The translations under genes and the position numbers were made by a program. Below are positions 25,905 to 33,499 of a DNA stretch of 64,000 nt, one piece after another. The stretch is from Flavobacterium gilvum (lineage in GTDB: Bacteria > Bacteroidota > Bacteroidia > Flavobacteriales > Flavobacteriaceae): contig NZ_CP017479.1 in assembly GCF_001761465.1 (NCBI RefSeq), positions 992,001 through 1,056,000 of the forward strand, written 5' to 3'. The notes below the pieces were generated by a model, which had not been told where the DNA came from, did no database searches, and saw only the letters and a program-made list of their open reading frames with translations. Numbering within the stretch: the stretch's first letter is position 1; each line of letters begins with the position of its first letter.

Positions 25905-26933
25905 ATGATAAAGAACGACCTATTTTTAAAAGCCTTAAAAGGAGAAACAGTACAACGCCCGCCGGTGTGGATGATGCGTCAGGCAGGAAGATATTTACCA
26001 GAATTCCGCGCTTTGCGTGACAAATACGATTTCTTCACGCGTTGTGAAACTCCGGAATTGGCTGCCGAAATTACTGTGCAACCTATTCGCATCATTAAAC
26101 CAGACGCAGCGATTTTGTTTTCGGATATTTTGGTAGTGCCTAGAGCGATGGGAATTCACGTAGAATTGAAAGATAATTTGGGTCCAATTATCCCAAATCC
26201 AATTCGCACGATGGAACAGGTAAATCAGGTTTTTGTTCCAAATATCGAAGAAACTTTGGGTTATGTGATGGACGCCATAAAATTGACCAAAGAAATGCTG
26301 GACGATGAGGTGCCTTTGATTGGTTTCGCGGGTTCGCCTTGGACAATTTTCTGTTATGCCGTTGAGGGAAAAGGATCGAAAAGCTTTGATACAGCCAAAG
26401 GATTTTGTTTTTCAAACCCGGTTGCAGCACACACTTTATTGCAAAAAATCACCGATACCACGATTTTATATCTAAAAGAAAAAGTAAAAGCGGGAGTAAA
26501 TGCCGTTCAGATTTTTGATTCTTGGGGCGGAATGCTTTCGCCTGTCGATTATCAGGAATTCTCATGGAAATACATCAACCAAATTGTTGAGGCTTTGGCA
26601 GAGGTTACTCCCGTTATTGTTTTCGGAAAAGGATGCTGGTTTGCCCTTAACGAAATGGGAAGAAGTAAGGCATCGGCTTTGGGAGTTGATTGGACTTGCA
26701 CACCAAGAAATGCACGTTATTTATCTGGTGGGAACGTGACTTTACAAGGGAATTTTGATCCATCAAGATTACTTTCTCCGATTCCGACCATCAAGAAAAT
26801 GGTTCATGAAATGATTGACGAATTCGGAAAAGACAAATACATTGTGAACTTAGGTCACGGAATTTTACCAAATATCCCTGTAGACCACGCCAAAGCGTTT
26901 GTGGATGCGGTGAAGGAATACGGAGAAAAATAG
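25905..26933 (+). CDS. hemE: Uroporphyrinogen decarboxylase
   Basis: 342 residues from the ATG at 25905; the frame extends seven codons upstream to a TTG. The conserved N-terminus [20 protein letters not shown] is near 21-40. [12 protein letters not shown] lies near 73, [16 protein letters not shown] near 138, [10 protein letters not shown] near 204, and [11 protein letters not shown] near 315. It removes the four acetate carboxylates of uroporphyrinogen III. Fifth gene of the plus-strand heme operon. Confidence 0.97.
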   Translation: MIKNDLFLKALKGETVQRPPVWMMRQAGRYLPEFRALRDKYDFFTRCETPELAAEITVQPIRIIKPDAAILFSDILVVPRAMGIHVELKDNLGPIIPNPIRTMEQVNQVFVPNIEETLGYVMDAIKLTKEMLDDEVPLIGFAGSPWTIFCYAVEGKGSKSFDTAKGFCFSNPVAAHTLLQKITDTTILYLKEKVKAGVNAVQIFDSWGGMLSPVDYQEFSWKYINQIVEALAEVTPVIVFGKGCWFALNEMGRSKASALGVDWTCTPRNARYLSGGNVTLQGNFDPSRLLSPIPTIKKMVHEMIDEFGKDKYIVNLGHGILPNIPVDHAKAFVDAVKEYGEK

Positions 26934-27001
26934 TTGGCGGTTGTTGGGAAAATCATTAACGACTATCAACTAACAACTATCAACAAACAACCAATAAGAA
27001 A

Positions 27002-27382
27002 ATGCTAAACAAAGGCTTACGAGATCAGGAAAGTATCCGAATTGACAATGTGCTCAAAAAGCTGATGTCATTGGTTTATGTGCCCAAGTTTTGGAATTTG
27101 GAAGACCTACTTTTTCTAGAAAATGAATTAAAAGACTTGGCGATGAATGTCGAAAGTCTTCAAGAATTTGAAGAAGAAGAATTGATTATTCATTTGCAAC
27201 GGCTTCATTTGGATTGGAATCAGTTGGAGTTATTTGCTGATTTTTTGGTTGCTTTTTCCAAGGATAGTCAGTTTGATTTTAAAGAAAAAGCCATTGCTAT
27301 TTATAATTATATCCAACAGGAAAGCAAAGTCTTTTCGTTTGGAATTATTAATAAGTTAGCCGCTTTGAAGGCCAATTTATAA
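27002..27382 (+). CDS. Unknown 126-residue protein in the heme operon
   Basis: No family recognised. It is a soluble, acidic, Leu/Glu-rich, mostly helical protein without signal peptide, membrane segment or cysteine pair. Landmarks are IRIDNVLKKLMSLVYVPKFW near 12 and EEEELIIHLQRLHLDWNQLE near 58. ATG at 27002, 68 bases after hemE on the same strand, with no terminator between them. I infer co-transcription with hemE. It could be an operon-specific accessory factor or an unrelated passenger. Confidence 0.75.
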   Translation: MLNKGLRDQESIRIDNVLKKLMSLVYVPKFWNLEDLLFLENELKDLAMNVESLQEFEEEELIIHLQRLHLDWNQLELFADFLVAFSKDSQFDFKEKAIAIYNYIQQESKVFSFGIINKLAALKANL

Positions 27383-27474
27383 AAGGATTAGTAAGAAGTG
27401 AAGACGTATTATTTGATTGAATTATAAAAATAAATTTGCTTTTCTATATTTGTAATGACAATTATATCAACACT

Positions 27475-29136
27475 ATGACTGAAAAAGAGTTACAAGATTA
27501 TTTAAAGACAAGATATCCCATCGAAAATGAAAAATGCGAATGGAAAGAGTTTAAGTCGTTAAAGAATTCTGTTTCGGGTGATGCCGGGAACGATGTGATA
27601 TCTTATATTTCAGCAATTGCTAATATGCAAGGTGGAAATTTGATAATTGGAATTCAAGATAAGACATTGAATATCATTGGAATTCAAGATTTTGCAGGTT
27701 ACACAATTGAGAATATTCGATTTAGAATTAATGGAAATATTACGAATCTAAACGTTGAAACATTTAGTGTTCAAGAATTCATTACATCTGATACTAACAA
27801 GACGGTTTGGATTTTTCAAATTCCTAAGCATCAGTTCAGATTACCCGTTTATGCTCATAAAAAAACGTGGCAACGTATTGATGATAATTTGGTCGAAATG
27901 ACCAAAGCAAGATTAGATGCTATTTTGACTCAATTTCAAGTTAATGAGGATTGGTCTAAAGTAATTATACAAGAGGCAACCATAGAAGATTTGGATCAGG
28001 AGGCGATTAAAAAAGCTCGGGTTGAATTTAAAAAAAGGAATCCTAAATATTCAGATGAAGTTGATAATTGGAACGATGCCGACTTTTTAAATAAATCCAA
28101 ACTTACCATTAAAGGAAAAATAACTAGAACAGCTTTAATTCTTTTAGGGAAAGACGAGTCCGAACATTATTTGGACTCATCGGTAAAAATCAGATGGAAT
28201 TTAAAAACTGTTGACAATCAGGATAAGGATTTTGAGATATTTTCCATTCCGTTTTTATTGTCTGTTGATGAAGTTTATAAAAAAATCAGAAATTTAAAAT
28301 ACCGTTATTTACGAGATGGAACCTTGTTTCCAGATGAGGTGTTACGATATGAGCCATTCAATATTAGAGAGTCTTTAAATAATGCAATTGCTCATCAAGA
28401 TTATTCAAAAGGAGCCCGAATTAATGTTGTTGAGTTTGAAGACGACCACTTGGTTTTCTCTAATTATGGTTCTTTTTTGCCTAAATCAGTTGAAGACGTA
28501 GTACTAAATGACACTCCGGAAGAGGTGTATCGAAATCCATTTTTAGTCGAAGCAATGAAAAATTTGGATATGATTGAGACTCAAGGCGGAGGCATTCGAA
28601 AAATATTTAACTTTCAAAAACAACGTTTTTTCCCTTTGCCTGATTATAATTTTGACGATAACAAAGTTAAGGTGACAATAACGGGCAAAATTTTAGATGA
28701 AAATTTTGCTAGAATATTAATTCACAATAAAGAGTTGAGATTAGAAGAAATTATTCTTCTTGATAAAGTGCAAAAGAAGAAGGATATTTCTGAAAGTGAA
28801 TTTAAGCTTCTTAAAAAAAACAAATATATTGAAGGTAGAAAACCCAATATTTATCTTTCGCATATTATTGTAGAATCAGTTAATAACGAAGAATTAAAAA
28901 GAGAATATTTAGCGAATAGAAGTTTTGATGATGCTCATTTTAAAGAAATGATTTTGGAATATTTGAAGAAATTTGGGAAAACAAAACGAAAAGCAATTGA
29001 TGATTTAATTATTCCTAAACTTTCAGCTATTCTTTCGGAGGATAAAAAGAAAAAGAAAGTAACTAATTTTCTTTCTGCTCTAGGTAATGAGGGTAAAATA
29101 CAATGTTTACCGGGATATTATTGGGAAACAGTTTAG
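27475..29136 (+). CDS. AlbA_2 / HATPase_c_4 domain protein
   Basis: 553 residues from the ATG at 27475; the open frame begins 13 codons earlier. The N-terminal AlbA_2 (Schlafen-like) domain shows EWKEFKSLKN and DVISYISAIANMQGGNLIIG near 20-60. A HATPase_c_4 domain follows with RESLNNAIAHQDYS near 300 and ETQGGGIRKIF near 367. The C-terminal third is Lys-rich and probably winged-helix-like. Such proteins are often called transcriptional regulators or ATP-binding proteins and some occur in defence loci; the role here is unknown. A -7-like TATATTTG at 27445-27452 suggests its own promoter. Base composition looks more A/T rich than the hem genes. Confidence 0.85.
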   Translation: MTEKELQDYLKTRYPIENEKCEWKEFKSLKNSVSGDAGNDVISYISAIANMQGGNLIIGIQDKTLNIIGIQDFAGYTIENIRFRINGNITNLNVETFSVQEFITSDTNKTVWIFQIPKHQFRLPVYAHKKTWQRIDDNLVEMTKARLDAILTQFQVNEDWSKVIIQEATIEDLDQEAIKKARVEFKKRNPKYSDEVDNWNDADFLNKSKLTIKGKITRTALILLGKDESEHYLDSSVKIRWNLKTVDNQDKDFEIFSIPFLLSVDEVYKKIRNLKYRYLRDGTLFPDEVLRYEPFNIRESLNNAIAHQDYSKGARINVVEFEDDHLVFSNYGSFLPKSVEDVVLNDTPEEVYRNPFLVEAMKNLDMIETQGGGIRKIFNFQKQRFFPLPDYNFDDNKVKVTITGKILDENFARILIHNKELRLEEIILLDKVQKKKDISESEFKLLKKNKYIEGRKPNIYLSHIIVESVNNEELKREYLANRSFDDAHFKEMILEYLKKFGKTKRKAIDDLIIPKLSAILSEDKKKKKVTNFLSALGNEGKIQCLPGYYWETV

Positions 29137-29190
29137 ACACTTTTAGATGCTTTTAGACACTTTTTTAGACACTTTTAATACTTTTAACAT
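29131..29190. repeat. Short tandem repeat (ttttagacac) before hemF
   Basis: About five imperfect units of 9-12 bases (tagacac / ttttagatgc / ttttagacac / ttttttagacac / ttttaatac). They begin at the AlbA_2-gene stop codon and run to the hemF start. They form the whole intergenic spacer. Confidence 0.75.
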
Positions 29191-30128
29191 TGAAAAATAA
29201 ATTCTATACATACATACAAAACCTTCAAGACACAATAGTCGCAGGATTAGAAGCTGCTGACGGAACTTCCAAATTCCGTGAAGATATTTGGGAACGCCCT
29301 GAAGGCGGTGGTGGAAGAACCCGAGTGATTGAAAACGGAGCCGTTTTCGAAAAGGGCGGAGTGAATATTTCGGCGGTTCATGGAAAATTGCCGGATACAA
29401 TGCGTCAACTATTCAACGTAGGCGAAGCCGATTTTTTTGCCTGTGGATTGAGTTTGGTTTTGCATCCAAAAAACCCAATGGTGCCAACAGTTCACGCCAA
29501 TTGGCGTTACTTTGAAATGTACGATGATAATGGTAATGTGATTCAGCAATGGTTTGGCGGAGGTCAGGATTTAACGCCTTATTATTTGTTTGAAGAAGAT
29601 GCCAAACATTTTCACCAAATCTGTAAAACTTCGTGTGATAAGCATAATCCCGAGTTTTATCCACTTTACAAAAAGAAATGCGACGAGTATTTTTGGAATG
29701 CACACCGCAACGAAGCACGAGGAATTGGCGGTTTGTTTTTTGATTATTTAAAAGCCACTCAAGAACGTTCTATGCAAGATTGGTACAACTTTGTATCTGA
29801 AGTGGGAAACAGCTTTTTGGATGCTTATTTGCCTATTGTAGAAAGAAGAAAAAATCTTCCGTTCACTCCAGAACAAAGAACCTGGCAGGAAATTCGTCGT
29901 GGTCGTTATGTGGAATTCAATTTGGTACACGACAAAGGCACGCTTTTTGGACTAAAAACCAACGGAAGAATTGAAAGTATTCTAATGTCTTTACCTCCAC
30001 ACGTGCAATGGGTGTATGACCATCATCCAGAAGCGGGAAGTGAAGAAGAAAAATTATTGAATGTATTAGAGAAACCTGTTGATTGGATAGCTCCATGGGA
30101 GCGACATATTTATAGAACAAGAATTTGA
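29190..30128 (+). CDS. hemF: Oxygen-dependent coproporphyrinogen III oxidase
   Basis: 312 residues. It decarboxylates and oxidises coproporphyrinogen III to protoporphyrinogen IX using O2. FREDIWERPEGGGGRTRVIE is near 28; GVNISAVHGKLPD, VPTVHANWRYFEMY near 101 and WFGGGQDLTPYY near 127 are diagnostic, as is RRGRYVEFNLVHDKGTLFGL. The start seems to be TTG at 29190: there is an in-frame stop at 29166 and no upstream ATG. Family members usually end soon after the PxDW motif. Here DW (residues 298-299) is followed by 13 residues including APWERHIYR that are encoded by a REP copy at 30089-30115. Confidence 0.95.
   Translation: MKNKFYTYIQNLQDTIVAGLEAADGTSKFREDIWERPEGGGGRTRVIENGAVFEKGGVNISAVHGKLPDTMRQLFNVGEADFFACGLSLVLHPKNPMVPTVHANWRYFEMYDDNGNVIQQWFGGGQDLTPYYLFEEDAKHFHQICKTSCDKHNPEFYPLYKKKCDEYFWNAHRNEARGIGGLFFDYLKATQERSMQDWYNFVSEVGNSFLDAYLPIVERRKNLPFTPEQRTWQEIRRGRYVEFNLVHDKGTLFGLKTNGRIESILMSLPPHVQWVYDHHPEAGSEEEKLLNVLEKPVDWIAPWERHIYRTRI
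30089..30115 (+). repeat. REP-like copy 1, inside the 3' end of hemF
   Basis: 27 bases starting agctccatgggagcgacat and ending atttatag. The same 27 bases recur without change at 30142-30168. The first part forms an imperfect hairpin (gctcc-atg-ggagc). It is read in frame as the last residues of HemF. Confidence 0.85.
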
Positions 30129-30141
30129 AATCAAGAATTTA

Positions 30142-30168
30142 AGCTCCATGGGAGCGACATATTTATAG
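30142..30168 (+). repeat. REP-like copy 2, just before the transposase
   Basis: Identical 27-base copy of 30089-30115, ending 7 bases before the transposase ATG. Confidence 0.85.
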
Positions 30169-30175
30169 CAAAATA

Positions 30176-30634
30176 ATGGCAAATACCTATACACAAATTT
30201 ACATTCATATTGTTTTTGCGGTTAAAGGAAGGCAAAATTTAGTTTCCAAAAATTGGAAAGATGAGCTATATAAATATATCACAGGAATCATTACAAATGA
30301 AGGCCAAAAATTAATTGCCATTAACGGAATGCATGACCACATTCATATTTTGGTTGGATTAAAACCTAATAAAGCATTATCTGATTTAGTTCGAGATATA
30401 AAATCTAATTCATCCAAATTTATCAATGAAAAGAGGTGGATTAATGGGAAGTTTGAATGGCAAACCGGTTTTGGTGCTTTTTCATATAACCATTCACAAT
30501 TGACAAACGTTATCAATTATATTCAAAATCAAGAAGAACATCATAAAAAGAAAACATTCAAAGAAGAATACATTGATTTTTTAGAAGCATTCAATATAGA
30601 TTATAATAATGAATATGTATTTGAAGATGTTTGA
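30176..30634 (+). CDS. IS200/IS605-like Y1 transposase (RAYT type)
   Basis: 152 residues, typical for single-domain Y1 transposases. HUH motif as HDHIHILVGL near 53-62, and the catalytic Tyr in VINYIQNQEEHH near 117. It begins TYTQIYIHIVFAVKGRQNL, as in many Bacteroidota members. It nicks single-stranded DNA at hairpin ends. The gene is bracketed by inverted copies of one short repeat (two to the left, three to the right). This is the arrangement of REP-associated tyrosine transposases rather than of a plain IS200, and there is no tnpB. It sits between hemF and hemB without disrupting either reading frame, apart from the HemF tail. Confidence 0.88.
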   Translation: MANTYTQIYIHIVFAVKGRQNLVSKNWKDELYKYITGIITNEGQKLIAINGMHDHIHILVGLKPNKALSDLVRDIKSNSSKFINEKRWINGKFEWQTGFGAFSYNHSQLTNVINYIQNQEEHHKKKTFKEEYIDFLEAFNIDYNNEYVFEDV

Positions 30635-30648
30635 AAATACAAATATGT

Positions 30649-30701
30649 CTATAAATATATCGCTCCGACGGATGCTATAAATATGTCGCTCCGATGGAGC
30701 T
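30649..30701 (-). repeat. REP-like copies 3 and 4, inverted
   Basis: Two adjoining copies, ctataaatatatcgctccga... (30649-30675, the more diverged) and ctataaatatgtcgctccga... (30675-30701). They are inverted relative to copies 1 and 2. Confidence 0.8.
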
Positions 30702-30725
30702 CTGATTGAATTTTAAAAAAACATT

Positions 30726-30752
30726 CTATAAATATTGCGCTCCGATGGAGCT
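30726..30752 (-). repeat. REP-like copy 5, upstream of hemB
   Basis: ctataaatattgcgctccga followed by tggagct. It ends 18 bases before the hemB ATG at 30771 and so lies in the hemB leader. Confidence 0.8.
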
Positions 30753-30770
30753 TTAAAAATCATAAATCAT

Positions 30771-31769
30771 ATGTTCCCATTACACAGAGGCCGAAGATTA
30801 CGCGTTAACGAATCCATTCGTTCATTAGTTCGCGAAACGACTTTAAGTCCGGCCGATTTTATGTTCCCGATGTTTATTGCCGAAGGCGAAAATGTAAAGG
30901 TTGAAATTCCCTCGATGCCGGGGATTTTCCGTCGTTCGATAGATTTAACCGTTGCCGAAGTCAAAGAATTATTTGAATTAGGAATCCGTGCAGTTAATAT
31001 TTACGTAAAAGTAAGCGAGGATTTAAAAGACAATACAGGCAAAGAAGCTTGGAATCCAAGCGGATTGATGCAACAAGCCATTCGCGCGATCAAAACGGCT
31101 TGCCCCGAAATGATTGTAATGCCCGATGTGGCTTTGGATCCCTATTCGATTTACGGTCACGACGGAATTATTACCAATGGCGATGTCGAAAACGATGCTA
31201 CTAACGACGCTTTGGTAAAAATGGCCGTTTCACATGCCGAGGCAGGTGCCGATTTTGTAGCTCCATCTGATATGATGGACGGACGCGTTTTAAGATTGCG
31301 TCAAGGATTAGACGCCGCCGGTTTCCATAATGTGGGAATCATGAGCTATTCAGCAAAATATGCGTCGGCGTTTTATGGACCTTTCCGCGATGCTTTGGAC
31401 AGCGCGCCAAGAGAAGCCGATGTGGTTGTTCCAAAAGACAAAAAAACCTATCAAATGGATTATGCCAACCGAATCGAAGCCGTAAAAGAAGCTCTTTGGG
31501 ATGTAGAAGAAGGCGCGGATATGGTGATGGTAAAACCCGGAATAGCCTATTTGGATATCGTTCGTGAGGTGAAAAATGCTGTGGATGTTCCCGTAACGGT
31601 TTTCCATGTTTCGGGCGAATATGCGATGATAAAAGCCGCTGCCGAAAGAGGTTGGTTAGACAACGACAAAATTATGATGGAGCAATTAATGTGTATCAAA
31701 AGAGCAGGCGCAAGTTTGATTTCGACTTATTTTGCAAAGGAAGCCGCCGTACTTTTGAATAAAAAATAA
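30771..31769 (+). CDS. hemB: Delta-aminolevulinic acid dehydratase (porphobilinogen synthase)
   Basis: 332 residues. The frame opens 12 codons earlier, but those codons come from a REP copy; the ATG at 30771 begins the normal MFPLHRGRRLRVNESIRSLV. The two active-site lysines are in MSYSAKYASAFYGPFRDA near 200 and MVMVKPGIAYLD near 253. In the metal-site region VALDPYSIYGHDG the usual zinc cysteines are Ala and Asp, so this is a magnesium-type, non-zinc enzyme. It condenses two aminolevulinates to porphobilinogen. Last pathway gene of the plus-strand operon; the cytochrome gene follows by 7 bases. Confidence 0.96.
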   Translation: MFPLHRGRRLRVNESIRSLVRETTLSPADFMFPMFIAEGENVKVEIPSMPGIFRRSIDLTVAEVKELFELGIRAVNIYVKVSEDLKDNTGKEAWNPSGLMQQAIRAIKTACPEMIVMPDVALDPYSIYGHDGIITNGDVENDATNDALVKMAVSHAEAGADFVAPSDMMDGRVLRLRQGLDAAGFHNVGIMSYSAKYASAFYGPFRDALDSAPREADVVVPKDKKTYQMDYANRIEAVKEALWDVEEGADMVMVKPGIAYLDIVREVKNAVDVPVTVFHVSGEYAMIKAAAERGWLDNDKIMMEQLMCIKRAGASLISTYFAKEAAVLLNKK

Positions 31770-31776
31770 TATCGGA

Positions 31777-32157
31777 ATGAAAAAAATTGTATTAATAACA
31801 GCAGCAGTTCTAGCTTTTTCCTGTAAAAAAGAAAGCCAGGAACCTTTTGGAAAATCAAATGAAAGTACTGAAGTTCAAACTCCCGAAGCTTTAGGAAAAG
31901 ATCTTTTTGAAGGCAAAGGAAATTGTGTTGCCTGTCATCAAGTTGACCAAAAAGTAGTTGGACCAAGTATTGCAGCAATCGCCAAAATCTATAAAGACAA
32001 AAGCGGAAATTTGGTTAATTTTCTCAAAGGTGAAGGTGAGGCGATTGTTGATCCGGAGCAGTTTCCGGTAATGCAAGCCAATTTGGAAATTACTAAAACT
32101 TTTTCAGACGAAGAATTAAAAGCGATAGAAGCCTATATTTATTCCAATTTGAAATAG
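31777..32157 (+). CDS. c-type cytochrome lipoprotein
   Basis: 126 residues. Lipobox-like LAFSCKKE gives a lipidated N-terminus after a short signal. A single heme site CVACH near 46 and a likely axial Met in FPVMQANL near 95 make a class I cytochrome c. The DPEQFPVMQANLEITKTFSD pattern resembles cytochromes with short C-terminal helices found in respiratory or peroxidase systems. It begins 7 bases after hemB and is probably the last gene of the heme transcript, followed by a terminator. Role inferred: periplasmic electron carrier. Confidence 0.9.
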   Translation: MKKIVLITAAVLAFSCKKESQEPFGKSNESTEVQTPEALGKDLFEGKGNCVACHQVDQKVVGPSIAAIAKIYKDKSGNLVNFLKGEGEAIVDPEQFPVMQANLEITKTFSDEELKAIEAYIYSNLK

Positions 32158-32188
32158 TCTTAATAGATATTAATTTAAAAAGCAGAAG

Positions 32189-32217
32189 AACCATTTGTGT
32201 AAACGAATGGTTTTTTT
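32189..32217 (+). terminator. Terminator of the heme operon / cytochrome gene
   Basis: Arms aaccatttgt and acgaatggtt pair around gtaa with one G-T pair and are followed by ttttttatt. It starts 32 bases after the cytochrome stop. Confidence 0.7.
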
Positions 32218-32242
32218 ATTGTAACATTTTAAATTTGTGTAT

Positions 32243-32267
32243 TTTATTTTACAAAATGTAAAATAAA
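32243..32267. promoter_or_regulatory. Perfect inverted repeat, candidate operator of the XRE regulator
   Basis: Arms tttattttaca (32243-32253) and tgtaaaataaa (32257-32267) are perfectly complementary around aaa. The repeat ends one base before the -33 TTG. A further half-site ttttaca (32289-32295) overlaps the -7 box. This is the layout expected for an autoregulated HTH repressor. Confidence 0.55.
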
Positions 32268-32268
32268 C

Positions 32269-32299
32269 TTGTCTTATTGGAAAATAAATTTTACATTTG
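32269..32299 (+). promoter_or_regulatory. Promoter of the membrane protein / XRE pair
   Basis: TTG (32269-32271), 20 bases, TACATTTG (32292-32299). The -7 box is overlapped by a ttttaca half-site, and the full inverted repeat lies just upstream. Confidence 0.5.
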
Positions 32300-32324
32300 A
32301 TTACTAATTTAAAAATTGAACGTT

Positions 32325-32819
32325 ATGAAAATCAACTATTTGTTTCCACATCGGTTTAAAAAATTCGGGTGGATTGTGTTTATTTCGGTTTTGGTTTTTT
32401 ATGTTTTATGCCTTTTTAATCAAGATTTGTTTAATGATTACTTTGAAGAGAAATTAAACTTTAAGGTTTTTGCAATAATAGATGTTGATTTTTGGGATCG
32501 CAAGACACATTTTTTTAAAATGATTAAAAATAACATAATAGACGAATTGATTTTATGTCCTTTAATTATATCTGGAATTTTGGTGGGCTTTTCAAAAGTA
32601 AAAGTAGAAGATGAAATGGTGTCGAAAATAAGATTAGAAAGTTTGGTTTGGGCGACCTATGTTAATTATGTAATTCTTCTTTTTGGATTAATTTTTGTTT
32701 ATGGAATGACATTTTTAGACATTCTATATGCAAACATATTTTCTCTTTTGCTTTTCTTTATTATTCTTTTTCACTGGAAGTTGTACCAATATAATAAAAT
32801 GTCTAGCGATGAAGAATAG
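32325..32819 (+). CDS. Small multi-pass membrane protein, unknown
   Basis: 164 residues from the ATG at 32325. About four hydrophobic segments: FGWIVFISVLVFYVLCLF near 12, ILCPLIISGILVGF near 75, TYVNYVILLFGLIFVYGMTF near 107, and ANIFSLLLFFIILFHWKLY near 135. No known family. Its 3' end overlaps the XRE gene by 11 bases. Pairs of a small membrane protein with a compact XRE regulator are common in Bacteria and often autoregulated; the membrane protein might sense a signal for the regulator. Function unknown. Confidence 0.8.
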   Translation: MKINYLFPHRFKKFGWIVFISVLVFYVLCLFNQDLFNDYFEEKLNFKVFAIIDVDFWDRKTHFFKMIKNNIIDELILCPLIISGILVGFSKVKVEDEMVSKIRLESLVWATYVNYVILLFGLIFVYGMTFLDILYANIFSLLLFFIILFHWKLYQYNKMSSDEE

Positions 32820-33009
32820 TGTAAAAGTGCAGCGTGCCATTGCCAACATCACCCAAGCAGAATTGGCGGAAAAGATTGGCGTAAGCCGTCAAACCATCAA
32901 TGCAATTGAGGCAGGAAAGTATGTTCCCTCTACAGTTTTGGCTTTGAAAATTGCAAGATTATTTGAGAAATCGGTTAATGAGATTTTCGAACTTGAGGAA
33001 ACGGATTAA
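32809..33009 (+). CDS. Compact XRE/Cro-type HTH regulator
   Basis: 66 residues from the ATG at 32809, which lies inside the preceding gene. A longer frame upstream only reads the other gene in a different frame. The whole protein is one HTH_3 domain: ITQAELAEKIGVSRQTINAI near 15-34, then the helices to NEIFELEE. It probably binds the 25-base inverted repeat at 32243-32267 and controls its own operon. The alkyltransferase gene starts 17 bases downstream and may share the transcript. Confidence 0.92.
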   Translation: MKNSVKVQRAIANITQAELAEKIGVSRQTINAIEAGKYVPSTVLALKIARLFEKSVNEIFELEETD

Positions 33010-33026
33010 TTTTTTACTTTTATAAA

Positions 33027-33497
33027 ATGGAAACAGCCTACATAAAAACACCTTTAGGAATTGCCGAAATTATTGGTGACGAAAATGGTATATCGGTAAT
33101 TTCCGTTTCAGATGAGGGAATTGTTTCAAAAGAAATTCCGACCGTTTTACAGGAAGTTGTTTCTCAACTCAATGATTATTTTGAAGGAAAAAGAACTGAT
33201 TTTACTTTCAAATTAAATCCTGCTGGTACCGAATTTCAGCAAAAAGTATGGAAATCGTTACTCGAAATTCCTTTTGGAAAAACGATGTCTTATTTGGAAT
33301 TATCCAAAAAATTGGGTGATGTCAAAGCCATTCGTGCTGTGGCTTCCGCCAATGGGAAAAACCCGCTTTGGATTGTGGTTCCCTGCCACAGAGTCATTGG
33401 GACTGATGGTTCGCTCACAGGTTACGCAGGAGGTTTATGGAGAAAAAAATGGCTTTTGGAACACGAAAATCCAAGCACTCAGCAAAGTTTATTTTAA
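33027..33497 (+). CDS. ogt: Methylated-DNA--protein-cysteine S-methyltransferase
   Basis: 156 residues. The N-terminal ribonuclease-like domain starts METAYIKTPLGIAEIIG. The active domain shows FQQKVWKSLLEIPFGKTMSY near 72, the Arg-finger helix region AIRAVASANGKNP near 100, the acceptor Cys in WIVVPCHRVIG near 118, and GYAGGLWRKKWLLEHE. It transfers O6-alkyl groups from guanine to its own cysteine. It follows the XRE gene by 17 bases. An ORF at 33274-33507 in another frame is a shadow. Confidence 0.95.
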   Translation: METAYIKTPLGIAEIIGDENGISVISVSDEGIVSKEIPTVLQEVVSQLNDYFEGKRTDFTFKLNPAGTEFQQKVWKSLLEIPFGKTMSYLELSKKLGDVKAIRAVASANGKNPLWIVVPCHRVIGTDGSLTGYAGGLWRKKWLLEHENPSTQQSLF

Positions 33498-33499
33498 AA

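Larger units (their letters stand above)
30089..30752. mobile_element. REP/RAYT unit inserted between hemF and hemB
   Basis: Extent defined by the outermost repeat copies: 30089-30115 and 30142-30168 in one orientation, and 30649-30675, 30675-30701 and 30726-30752 in the opposite orientation, with the transposase gene between them. Copy 30675-30701 differs from the reverse complement of copy 1 at a single position. Confidence 0.7.

Noticed and set aside
29136..29190. A frameshift or truncated start of hemF
   Set aside because: The TTG start gives the full expected N-terminus; the reading frame is intact through to the stop.
30735..30770. Longer HemB starting at 30735
   Set aside because: The extra 12 codons come from the REP copy and spacer. 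The normal conserved N-terminus begins at the ATG at 30771.
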